Positions 16,710 through 24,284 of a DNA stretch of 64,000 nt are shown here, piece after piece; positions within the stretch are counted from its first letter, which is position 1; every line of letters starts with the position of its first letter. The notes beneath the pieces were generated by a model. That model did no database searches and was not told the origin of the DNA. It worked only from the letters and a program-made list of their open reading frames with translations. The DNA is taken from assembly GCF_964253915.1 (NCBI RefSeq), contig NZ_CAXUSG020000015.1:35908-99907 (forward strand), written 5' to 3'. This stretch comes from Metarhizobium sp964253915 (GTDB lineage Bacteria > Pseudomonadota > Alphaproteobacteria > Rhizobiales > Rhizobiaceae). The position numbers and the translations under genes were made by a program.

Positions 16710-19010
16710 ATGGGCGAGACCGGAATACGGCGTGCTTGTGTGCCGGATGGCGACGAAGAAACCTTTCAAGCACAGACCAGACGACTTGTGGCGGCAACCG
16801 AAGCGCTCCTCGACAACAACGAGGTCCATGGCGGCGATCAGGCATGGCCTGTCCTCGCTGCCGCCCTCGACCAGATTTCCGACCAGATCTATGTGAAGGA
16901 TCTCGACAGCCGCTTTGTCTTTGCCAACCTTGCGACCAAGCGCAACAACTGCCTGGCATCGGCAGGCGTCCTTGTTGGCAAGACCGACTTCGATCTGTTT
17001 CCCGCCGATGTCGCTGCCGGATTTTACGAGAGCGAGCAGGCATTGCTGGCGCGCGGCGTCGCCGAACTGGACATCGAGGAAGCGCTGGTCACACCGGACG
17101 GACGCCAGGCCTGGTGGCTGACCTCGAAGACGCCGTTGCGCGACCGCACCGGCCGGATTGTCGGGCTGATCGGCGTCGCCCGCGACATCACCACCCGCAA
17201 ACGCGAAGAGGCTCTGCGCAGCGGCCAGGCCAACCTCCTGGAAATGATTGCGCGCAGCGAGCCGCTGTCCGCCATCCTGGAGGCGCTGGTGCTGCTGGTG
17301 GAAGAGCAGCTCGACAACATCCAGGCTTCCGTTCTGCTGCTCGATCCGGAAGGCAAGTCCTTGCATCAGGGCGCAGCACCGAGCCTGCCGTCGGCCTACA
17401 ACAAGCTGATCGACGGTATTGCCATCGGGCCGAATGTCGGCTCCTGCGGCACAGCAGCCTGGCTCGGGAAACCGGTCATCGTCAGCGACGTGCTGAACGA
17501 CTATCGCTGGGCGAATTTCCGCGACCTTGCGGCGCAATACGGCCTGCACTCCTGCTGGTCGACGCCGATCCTGACGCATCAGGGCAATGTGCTGGGAACG
17601 CTGGCGCTCTATTCCGGCAGCGTGCGCCATCCGACCGAAAAGGAGATGCAGCTGGTGGCGATGGCGACGCACATCGCCGGCATTGCCATCGAGCGCCAGC
17701 GCGCCGAAGACCGCATCCATTTCATGGCGCATCACGACGCGCTGACGGGACTGCCCAACCGTACCTATTTCAAGGACAAGATCGCCGACGTGCTGCACCA
17801 GGCCAAGATCAGCGGCCAGCGCGTCATCGTCGCTTATGTCGATCTCGATAATTTCAAGCCGATCAACGATACCTACGGCCACAATGCCGGCGACGAACTG
17901 CTGCGCCACGTGGCGGCGCGCATGCTGGAATTCACCCGCGCCTCCGATCTGGTCGTGCGCCTCGGCGGCGACGAATTCGTGCTTGTCTTTGCCAACCAGT
18001 CCCGTGGCGAGGGCGATATCCTGCCGCGGCTCGCCGAGTTGCGTCGCTCGATCTCGCGGCCGATCGTCATCGACGGTGTGACGATTGCCACCACCTGCAG
18101 CATGGGCGTCGCCAGTTTTCCCGAGGATGGCGAAACGGCCGAGGAGCTGATCGCCAGCGCCGATGCGGCGATGTACCGCGCCAAGGAGCTTGGCCGGGAT
18201 CTGCTGCAGGTACATCGCAATGACGGCGGCAGCCGGGTCGCGGAGCGCTTCAACCTGCAGGAAGAGCTGCGCACCGCCATTGCCGGCGGCCAGCTGTTTC
18301 TCGACTACCAGCCGCAGATCGATGTCGCCTCCGGCCATATTCGCGGCGTCGAGGCGCTGGTACGCTGGAACCATCCCCGCCTCGGCGTGCTGGCGCCCGG
18401 AAGCTTCATCGCGCTTGCGGAAGAATGCGGCCTGATCCTGCCGCTCGGCCTGTGGGTGCTCAAGACCGCCTGCCGGCAGAACAAGCGCTGGCGCGACCTC
18501 GGCCTGCCGCCGGTCGTCATGGCCGTCAACGTTTCCGCACGCCAGTTCTGCGACCCGATGCTGGTCGATCAGGTCAGCGTGGCGCTGAAGGACAGCGGAC
18601 TGGAGCCGCAATTCCTCGAGCTGGAATTGACCGAGAATGCCATCAGCCAGGATATGCCGCGGGCGCTCGCCACCATGGGCGAACTCGAAAAACTCGGCGT
18701 TCGCCTGTCGATCGACGATTTCGGCACCGGTTATGCCAACCTGGCGGCGCTGAAGATGTTTCCGGTGCGGCGGCTGAAGATGGACCGCTCCTTCGTGGAG
18801 GCCCTGCCGCATGACCCGACCATGGCGGCCATCGCCGCGGCCGTCATCAGCCTCGCCCGGGGGCTGAAACTCAGCGTCGTGGCCGAGGGGGTCGAGAATG
18901 CCGAGCAGATGGCCTATCTGCGCCACAGCGGCTGCGACGAGGTGCAGGGTTTCCATTTTTCGCGGCCGGTGACGCCCGAAGCCATCGAAAAGCTTCTGGC
19001 GCAGCATTGA
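16710..19010 (+). CDS. PAS-GAF-GGDEF-EAL cyclic-di-GMP signalling protein
   Basis: The 766-residue cytoplasmic protein has a PAS domain at about 45-165, a GAF domain at about 175-330, a GGDEF domain at about 335-500 and an EAL domain at about 510-766. The cyclase motif is intact (RLGGDEF near 419-423), with an RxxD product-inhibition site five residues before it (RASD). The phosphodiesterase part has EALVRW, ELTENAI, DDFGTGYANL and EGVEN, so both activities look possible. The start is uncertain: a TTG lies at 16698 and the Shine-Dalgarno is weak. No transmembrane segments are visible. The signals sensed are unknown. Confidence 0.92.
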   Translation: MGETGIRRACVPDGDEETFQAQTRRLVAATEALLDNNEVHGGDQAWPVLAAALDQISDQIYVKDLDSRFVFANLATKRNNCLASAGVLVGKTDFDLFPADVAAGFYESEQALLARGVAELDIEEALVTPDGRQAWWLTSKTPLRDRTGRIVGLIGVARDITTRKREEALRSGQANLLEMIARSEPLSAILEALVLLVEEQLDNIQASVLLLDPEGKSLHQGAAPSLPSAYNKLIDGIAIGPNVGSCGTAAWLGKPVIVSDVLNDYRWANFRDLAAQYGLHSCWSTPILTHQGNVLGTLALYSGSVRHPTEKEMQLVAMATHIAGIAIERQRAEDRIHFMAHHDALTGLPNRTYFKDKIADVLHQAKISGQRVIVAYVDLDNFKPINDTYGHNAGDELLRHVAARMLEFTRASDLVVRLGGDEFVLVFANQSRGEGDILPRLAELRRSISRPIVIDGVTIATTCSMGVASFPEDGETAEELIASADAAMYRAKELGRDLLQVHRNDGGSRVAERFNLQEELRTAIAGGQLFLDYQPQIDVASGHIRGVEALVRWNHPRLGVLAPGSFIALAEECGLILPLGLWVLKTACRQNKRWRDLGLPPVVMAVNVSARQFCDPMLVDQVSVALKDSGLEPQFLELELTENAISQDMPRALATMGELEKLGVRLSIDDFGTGYANLAALKMFPVRRLKMDRSFVEALPHDPTMAAIAAAVISLARGLKLSVVAEGVENAEQMAYLRHSGCDEVQGFHFSRPVTPEAIEKLLAQH

Positions 19011-19068
19011 TGCTGCGACCGGCATAGCCCCTCTGGCATAAGCCGGGATCGTTGCTATCTCTATCGGC

Positions 19069-20079
19069 ATGCGACCTGAAAAACTGCTCTTCCCGACGCC
19101 GGAAGGCCTCTATTGCCCGGCCGGCGCCTTCCATGTCGATCCGGTGCGGCCGGTCGACCGTGCACTCATCACCCACGGTCACTCCGACCACGCCCGCTCC
19201 GGCCACCGGGCGGTTCTGGCCACCCGCCAGACCCTCGACATCATGAAGCTGCGTTACGGCGAGGATTTTTGCGAAAGCGAACAGGCGGTCGACCTCAGAG
19301 CCGTGCTCGATGTCGGCGGCGTTGCCGTCAGCTTTCATCCGGCCGGCCATGTGCTGGGTTCGGCGCAGATCGCCATCGAGAAGGACGGCACGCGCATCGT
19401 CGTCTCCGGCGACTACAAGCGCAGCGCCGACCCCACCTGCGCCCCCTATCAGCCAGTCGCCTGCGACGTCTTCATCACCGAGGCGACCTTCGGCCTGCCG
19501 GTGTTCCACCATCCCGATCCGCGTGCCGAAATCGGCAAGCTCATCACCTCGCTGAAACAATTTCCCGAGCGCAGCCATCTCGTCGGTGCCTATGCGCTCG
19601 GCAAGGCGCAGCGGGTGATCGCGCTTCTGCGGCAGGCGGGATACGGCGAGCCGATCTACATCCACGGGGCGCTCACCAAGCTGTGCGACTATTACCAGGC
19701 ACAGGGCATCGATCTCGGCGAACTGCGGCCGGCGACGGTGGAGCGCGGCAATCAGGACGAATTCCGCGGCGCCGTCATCGTCGGACCGCCCTCGGCTTTT
19801 GCCGACCGCTGGGCGCGGCGCTTTTCCGATCCGGTATCGAGCTTCGCCTCCGGCTGGATGATGGTGCGCCAGCGCGCCAAGCAGCGCGGCGTCGAACTGC
19901 CGCTGGTGATCTCCGACCATTGCGACTGGCCGGAACTGACGCAGACCATCCGCGAGATCGCGCCGCAGCAGGTCTGGGTCACCCATGGCCGCGAGGAGGC
20001 TCTGGTGCGCTGGTGCGAACTCCAGGGCATCGCCGCCCGGCCGCTGCATCTTGTCGGCTATGAGGATGAGGGGGATTGA
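19069..20079 (+). CDS. Ligase-associated metallo-beta-lactamase-fold DNA exonuclease
   Basis: The 336-residue protein carries the HGHSDHARSGH metal-binding motif at 36-46 and later conserved His/Asp residues (FHPAGHVLGSAQI, VSGDYK, SDHCDWPEL, THGREEALV). This fits the beta-CASP/metallo-beta-lactamase exonuclease of the ligase-associated cassette (TIGR04122 type). The ATP-dependent DNA ligase gene lies 253 nt downstream. In many bacteria the set also has a DEXH (Lhr-Core-type) helicase and a metallophosphoesterase; neither is next to it here. A role in DNA end processing and repair is inferred. Confidence 0.88.
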   Translation: MRPEKLLFPTPEGLYCPAGAFHVDPVRPVDRALITHGHSDHARSGHRAVLATRQTLDIMKLRYGEDFCESEQAVDLRAVLDVGGVAVSFHPAGHVLGSAQIAIEKDGTRIVVSGDYKRSADPTCAPYQPVACDVFITEATFGLPVFHHPDPRAEIGKLITSLKQFPERSHLVGAYALGKAQRVIALLRQAGYGEPIYIHGALTKLCDYYQAQGIDLGELRPATVERGNQDEFRGAVIVGPPSAFADRWARRFSDPVSSFASGWMMVRQRAKQRGVELPLVISDHCDWPELTQTIREIAPQQVWVTHGREEALVRWCELQGIAARPLHLVGYEDEGD

Positions 20080-20129
20080 GGATGGGAGTTTTGCGTCTCG
20101 AACTCCGCCGCGTGTCTGCAAGTGCAGGC

Positions 20130-20272
20130 CCCTCACCTGCCTGCCGGCATCTTCTCCCCGCAAGCGGGGAGAAGAGCATATGCGGCGCCCTTGCCGGTCC
20201 CATGAACCCATCGTGGGCCCCTCACCCTAACCCTCTCCCCGCCTGCGGGGAGAGGGTTAGGGTGAGGGGCCG
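20130..20272. repeat. Rhizobial palindromic repeat, copy 6, with a 27-bp perfect palindrome
   Basis: The first module is cccctcacctgcctgccggc with a cttctccccgcaagcgggga hairpin. The second is a perfect inverted repeat: 20216-20242 pairs with 20245-20271 base for base around a 2-nt CT spacer. It fills the gap between the exonuclease and ligase genes, where a transcript would meet a very strong hairpin. Confidence 0.85.
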
Positions 20273-20332
20273 GCGCCAAGGCTTACCCCACAGCCCCCCA
20301 CAGCTTCGGGCAGCATCCGGAAGGACGCGCCG

Positions 20333-21958
20333 ATGAAAGCCTTCGCGACCCTGCTCGACCGCCTCGTGCTCACCCCCTCCCGCAACGGCAAGCTGAAACT
20401 CCTGACCGACTATTTTCGCGACATCCCCGACCCGGATCGCGGCTACGGGCTTGCTGCCATTGCCGGAACGCTGGAGGTGCGCAGCGTCAAGCCGGCCATG
20501 TTGCGCGAACTGGTGCTCGAACGCATGGACGAGGTGCTGTTCCGCTACTCCTACGACTATGTCGGCGATCTCGCCGAAACCATCTCGCTTGTCTGGGATC
20601 GCGAGAGCGATGCCGAACACCCGTTGCAGCCGCGCCTCGGCACGGTGATCCGCGAGATGAACGGGCTTGGCCGCACCGAAGTGCGCTCCTATGTGCGCAG
20701 CCTGCTCGACCGGCTGGATACGTCGAGCCGTTTCGCTTTCCTGAAGCTCGTCACCGGCGGGTTGCGCATCGGCGTCTCGGCAAGGCTTGCCAAGCAGGCG
20801 CTGGCCGATCTCGGCGACAAGGACGTGACGGAGATCGAAACACTCTGGCACGGCCTCGCCCCGCCCTATGAACCGCTGTTTGCCTGGCTGGAGGGCAAGA
20901 CGGACAGGCCGGTGCTGGCGACGCCGGCGATCTTCCATTCGGTGATGCTGTCGACGCCGGTCGGCGACGGCGATCTCGATGGCCTCGATCCTGCCGATTT
21001 CGCCGCCGAATGGAAATGGGACGGGATTCGTGTGCAATTGACCGGCTTCGGCCGCGAGCGGCGGCTCTATTCCCGCAGCGGCGACGACATCTCCGGTACC
21101 TTCCCCGATATCATCGAGGCGATGGATTTCGAAGGCGTGCTCGATGGCGAACTTCTCGTCGGCGGCACGGCGCGCTCCAACAATCCGACACGCACCTTCG
21201 GCGACCTGCAGCAACGGCTGAACCGCAAGACGGTCAGCGGCCGGATGCTGGACGAATACCCGGCCTTCATCCGTGCCTACGACCTTTTGTTTGCCGGCGA
21301 TGTCGACGTGCGCGGCGAAACCTATCTCCAGCGCCGCGAACGCCTGACCGCCGTCATCGACCGCGCCCAGCACGACCGCTTCGACCTGTCGCCGCGGGTG
21401 CCGTTCGGCAGCTGGGCAGAACTTGACGACCTGCGCAAGGCGCCGCCCGATCCGGTCATCGAAGGGGTGATGATCAAGCGGCTCGACAGCACCTACCAGG
21501 CCGGCCGCGCCAAGGGGCCGTGGTTCAAGTGGAAGCGCGACCCCTACAATATCGACGCCGTGCTGATGTATGCCCAGCGCGGCCACGGCAAGCGCTCCAG
21601 CTATTATTCCGACTTCACCTTTGGCGTCTGGACCGAGCTGGACGGTACGGACCAGCTGGTGCCGGTCGGCAAGGCCTATTTCGGCTTCACCGACGCCGAG
21701 CTTGAACAGCTCGACCGCTTCGTGCGCAACAATACGACGGACCGTTTCGGTCCCGTGCGCGCCATCCGCGCCACCCGCGATTTCGGCTTCGTGGTGGAGG
21801 TCGCCTTCGAGGGCATCAATCGCTCGACCCGCCACAAATCCGGCGTCGCCATGCGTTTTCCGCGCATCGCCCGGCTGCGTGAGGACAAGCCGCCCTACGA
21901 GGCCGACCGGCTGGAAACGCTGATGGCGATGATCGACGGCGATGCGACCGACGAGTGA
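20333..21958 (+). CDS. ATP-dependent DNA ligase (PP_1105 / TIGR04120-like)
   Basis: The 541-residue protein has an N-terminal ligase domain and a nucleotidyltransferase core with the adenylation motif EWKWDGIRVQ (Lys228). It then has RLYSRSGDDISGTFP, LDGELLVG, EGVMIKRLDSTYQ and the W-F-K-W-K-R motif V, followed by an OB-fold with DFGFVVEVAFEGINRSTRHKSG. All six signature regions are present, so it should be active in sealing nicks. It belongs to the ligase type coupled to the upstream exonuclease; the normal helicase partner is not adjacent. A role in DNA repair is inferred. Confidence 0.93.
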   Translation: MKAFATLLDRLVLTPSRNGKLKLLTDYFRDIPDPDRGYGLAAIAGTLEVRSVKPAMLRELVLERMDEVLFRYSYDYVGDLAETISLVWDRESDAEHPLQPRLGTVIREMNGLGRTEVRSYVRSLLDRLDTSSRFAFLKLVTGGLRIGVSARLAKQALADLGDKDVTEIETLWHGLAPPYEPLFAWLEGKTDRPVLATPAIFHSVMLSTPVGDGDLDGLDPADFAAEWKWDGIRVQLTGFGRERRLYSRSGDDISGTFPDIIEAMDFEGVLDGELLVGGTARSNNPTRTFGDLQQRLNRKTVSGRMLDEYPAFIRAYDLLFAGDVDVRGETYLQRRERLTAVIDRAQHDRFDLSPRVPFGSWAELDDLRKAPPDPVIEGVMIKRLDSTYQAGRAKGPWFKWKRDPYNIDAVLMYAQRGHGKRSSYYSDFTFGVWTELDGTDQLVPVGKAYFGFTDAELEQLDRFVRNNTTDRFGPVRAIRATRDFGFVVEVAFEGINRSTRHKSGVAMRFPRIARLREDKPPYEADRLETLMAMIDGDATDE

Positions 21959-22165
21959 GAGGGCGTTCCCGCTCGCCGCTATTTCGCCATAACGATCAAT
22001 AAACTAACAACACTTCTGTGTGACTATCGGCCATCGCCGGTGGATCGGCCAATCCTGCTGGGGTAAGGGTGGCAACATTCTTGCTGTGGCAGGGAACCAA
22101 GCGGCCCCACCAACCGTTTCCATGTCGCATGCGCAATGTCGTCCCACGGATTTTGTCTTCCTGCC

Positions 22166-22894
22166 ATGAACGATCCTCATCCCCTCTCCCGGCGCCGCTT
22201 TCTTTCCTTTGCCGGGTTGGCCGCCGCTTCCACACTGGCCGGCTGCGCCTCCTCCTCCAGGCCGCCGGTGATGCCGGTGCGCACCGTTGCCTTCACCCGG
22301 CCGGAAATTCCCGGCAGCGTCGAATACACGCCGCGCTCCGCCGAACTCGATCTCATCTATGGCGAGATGGAAGATAGCGGTTTCATCATCCCCGCCGTCC
22401 CCTACCAGCAGATCCCGCCGCAATTCTATCGCCAGCGGGTGAGCAACACCACGGGCCAGCCAGCCGGCACCGTCGTCGTCGATACGGCAGCGCGTTTCCT
22501 CTATCTGGTCGAATCGGGCGGCGCCACGGCGATGCGCTACGGCGTCGGCATCGGCCGCGAGGGTTTCGCCTGGCAGGGCGAAGGCGTGATCTGGTGGCGG
22601 CAAAAATGGCCGCGCTGGAAGCCGCCGAACGAAATGGTCGCCCGCAAGCCGGAACTGGCGAAATATTCCATCGAAAACGGCGGCATGGATCCGGGCCTGA
22701 CCAATCCGCTCGGCGCCCGCGCGCTCTACATTTTCCAGAACCGCGAGGACACGCTTTATCGTCTGCACGGCTCACCGGAATGGAATTCGATCGGCAAGGC
22801 CGTCTCCTCCGGCTGCGTGCGGCTGATCAACCAGGATGTCATCGACCTTTACGACCGCGTGCCGGAAAAGGCGCGTATCGTCGTCTGGCAGTAA
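22166..22894 (+). CDS. L,D-transpeptidase (YkuD/ErfK) lipoprotein, second copy
   Basis: The 242-residue protein begins with an RRRF signal followed by a hydrophobic stretch and a lipobox (LAGC), so it may be a Tat-exported lipoprotein. The YkuD domain has YRLHGSPEWNSIG and SSGCVRLINQD with the catalytic His and Cys. It shares order and motifs with the gene at 11768-12547, including a similar pre-domain segment ending in GVGIGREGF. It should cross-link or anchor to peptidoglycan. A bidirectional terminator follows 10 nt after the stop. Confidence 0.9.
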   Translation: MNDPHPLSRRRFLSFAGLAAASTLAGCASSSRPPVMPVRTVAFTRPEIPGSVEYTPRSAELDLIYGEMEDSGFIIPAVPYQQIPPQFYRQRVSNTTGQPAGTVVVDTAARFLYLVESGGATAMRYGVGIGREGFAWQGEGVIWWRQKWPRWKPPNEMVARKPELAKYSIENGGMDPGLTNPLGARALYIFQNREDTLYRLHGSPEWNSIGKAVSSGCVRLINQDVIDLYDRVPEKARIVVWQ

Positions 22895-22903
22895 GACTCA
22901 TGA

Positions 22904-22938
22904 AAAAGCCCCGGCAGCGTGACGCTGCCGGGGCTTTT
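22904..22938. terminator. Bidirectional Rho-independent terminator
   Basis: GCCCCGGCAGCG and CGCTGCCGGGGC form a perfect 12-bp stem with a TGA loop. It is flanked by AAAA on the left and TTTT on the right, so it can end both the transpeptidase and the convergent ohrR transcript. Confidence 0.92.
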
Positions 22939-22959
22939 GTATTTCCAAACAAGAAGCGG

Positions 22960-23415
22960 TCAGCCGTCCTGCGCCGACTGCAATTGCGCCCGCAGATCAT
23001 GCAGGCGCTGGCGAAGAGCGTCGATCTCGTCGATGTCGCAGCCAATCGCCTTGCCGATGGCGCCCAGCACGTCGGCCGCCTGCTTTTTCAGCTCCAGCCC
23101 CTTCTCCGTCACCCGCACCAGCACCTGCCGTTCGTCATTGACGTCGCGCAGGCGGGTGATCAGGCCCGCCTGCTCCAACCGCTTGAGCAGCGGTGACAGC
23201 GTACCGGAATCGAGATCGAGCGACTGGCCGATCGCCTTGACCGGCACCTCGCCCTTTTCCCACAACACCAGCATGACCAGATATTGCGGATAGGTGAGCC
23301 CGAGCGGATCGAGCAGCGGCTTGTAGGTGCGGGTGAAGGCGTGTGCCGTGGCATAGACGGCAAAACAGAGCTGCCGGTCGAGCACCAGATGCTTGTCCAA
23401 AACCGCTTGTTCCAT
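22960..23415 (-). CDS. ohrR: Organic hydroperoxide-responsive repressor OhrR (MarR family)
   Basis: The 151-residue MarR-type protein has the OhrR N-terminus LDRQLCFAVYATAHAFTRTYKPLL with the single reactive cysteine near residue 18. The winged helix contains TYPQYLVMLVLWE, VKAIGQSLDLDSGTLSPLLKRLEQAGLI and DERQVLVRVTEKG. Oxidation of this Cys by organic hydroperoxides releases DNA and derepresses ohr. It is divergent from ohr with 148 bp between them, which contain a palindrome. The ATG at 23415 gives the canonical length; the upstream in-frame ATG at 23448 is less likely. Confidence 0.93.
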   Translation of the reverse strand: MEQAVLDKHLVLDRQLCFAVYATAHAFTRTYKPLLDPLGLTYPQYLVMLVLWEKGEVPVKAIGQSLDLDSGTLSPLLKRLEQAGLITRLRDVNDERQVLVRVTEKGLELKKQAADVLGAIGKAIGCDIDEIDALRQRLHDLRAQLQSAQDG

Positions 23416-23492
23416 TGCTGCGCCTCGTCGTTTCACCGTCATTGTCACGTGCCACCATTGTCGCAGTTCAAAATCTTTTTTTCAATGTGCAA

Positions 23493-23516
23493 AATTATAT
23501 TGCGCGCAATTAAATT
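23493..23516. promoter_or_regulatory. Candidate OhrR operator
   Basis: A 12-bp perfect palindrome, ATTGCGCGCAAT (23499-23510), lies inside a longer imperfect inverted repeat bounded by AATT half-sites. It sits between ohrR and ohr, close to the ohr start. AT-rich palindromes in this place are typical OhrR targets. This is positional inference. Confidence 0.65.
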
Positions 23517-23563
23517 GTCCTATATACAAAACTCATTCTCGACAAACCCAAGGAGAACACGAG

Positions 23564-23986
23564 ATGCCGATCCTCTACACGACCAAAGCCACTGCCACCG
23601 GCGGCCGTTCGGGCCGCGCCGTCAGCGAGGACGGCGTCCTCGACGTAACGCTGACGACGCCGAAGGAACTCGGCGGCGACGGCGCCCGCGGCACCAACCC
23701 CGAGCAGCTTTTCGCGTCGGGCTATTCCGCATGCTTCCTCGGTGCCCTTAAATTTGTGGCAGGCAAGGAAAAGGTAAAGATCCCGGAAGACACGACCGTG
23801 ACCGCCACCGTCGGCATCGGCCCGCGTGAAGACGGCGCCGGCTTCGGCATCGAAGTGTCGCTTTCGGTCAACATCCCGGGTGTCGACCGTGAAGTCGGCG
23901 AAAAGCTGATTGCTGCCGCCCACATCGTCTGCCCCTACAGCCATGCGATGCGCACCTCGACGGAAGTGCCGGTCTCGCTCGCCTGA
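23564..23986 (+). CDS. ohr: Organic hydroperoxide resistance protein (Ohr/OsmC family)
   Basis: The 140-residue protein is a complete Ohr peroxidase that reduces organic hydroperoxides using two cysteines. The first is in GYSACFLGALKF and the second in HIVCPYSHAM, with the family's conserved Arg and Glu nearby. GAACACGAG precedes ATG 23564, and AAGGAG lies 8 nt earlier. It is cytoplasmic and pairs with the divergent repressor OhrR. A stem-loop terminator follows the stop. Confidence 0.97.
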   Translation: MPILYTTKATATGGRSGRAVSEDGVLDVTLTTPKELGGDGARGTNPEQLFASGYSACFLGALKFVAGKEKVKIPEDTTVTATVGIGPREDGAGFGIEVSLSVNIPGVDREVGEKLIAAAHIVCPYSHAMRTSTEVPVSLA

Positions 23987-24010
23987 GCTGAAACCGAACC
24001 AATCGACGGG

Positions 24011-24043
24011 AAAGCCGGAGCGCTACAGGCGCCCGGCTTTTTT
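24011..24043 (+). terminator. Rho-independent terminator after ohr
   Basis: AAAGCCGG-A-GCGC pairs with GCGC-CCGGCTTT around a 5-nt loop, with one bulged A, and runs into six T. It lies 25 nt after the ohr stop. Confidence 0.9.
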
Positions 24044-24111
24044 CGTTGAGGGCTGCCGGCACGTTTCAGAAGACAGGTGACAAGCCGGAAAATTTGCCTT
24101 AGAGAGGGCGA

Positions 24112-24186
24112 ATGTCGATGCTGAACACCTACGCCTATCGATTTTATTCGTACCGCTGCTTCCAGCGGATGCGGGCCTGTGCGTAG
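24112..24186 (+). CDS. Tyr/Phe-rich leader peptide of the DAHP synthase gene
   Basis: The 24-codon ORF is preceded by GAGAGGG four to six nt before ATG 24112 (a second ATG at 24118 is in frame). Of residues 7-17, four are Tyr (codons at 24130, 24136, 24145, 24151) and two are Phe (24142, 24160): YAYRFYSYRCF. It ends in TAG at 24184. The ORF overlaps strand 1 and strand 2 of the alternative stem-loops and a terminator follows it. This is the classical layout of an aromatic amino acid leader peptide. Confidence 0.85.
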   Translation: MSMLNTYAYRFYSYRCFQRMRACA

Positions 24187-24244
24187 ACTAGACTGACGTC
24201 ACGACATTACCCGAACAGCCGCTGGTCACCCTGGCGGCTTTTTT
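24153..24244 (+). promoter_or_regulatory. Transcription attenuator of the DAHP synthase gene
   Basis: Four segments can be read. Segment 1 CCGCTG (24153-24158) pairs with segment 2 CAGCGG (24163-24168). Segment 2 can instead pair with segment 3 CCGCTG (24219-24224). Segment 3 overlaps AGCCGC (24217-24222), which pairs with GCGGCT (24234-24239) as a terminator, followed by a T-run to 24244. Ribosome stalling at the Tyr/Phe codons would cover segment 1, free segment 2 for segment 3, and let transcription continue into the synthase gene. The segments are seen directly; the mechanism is inferred. Confidence 0.82.
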
Positions 24245-24284
24245 GTCGGCACGGTATGACCCCCAGAACAGAGGAAAGCATGCC

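Noticed and set aside
16596..19070. Minus-strand ORF of 824 codons opposite the PAS-GAF-GGDEF-EAL gene
   Set aside because: It has His/Arg/Gly-rich shadow composition and no domain, while the plus frame has four intact domains.
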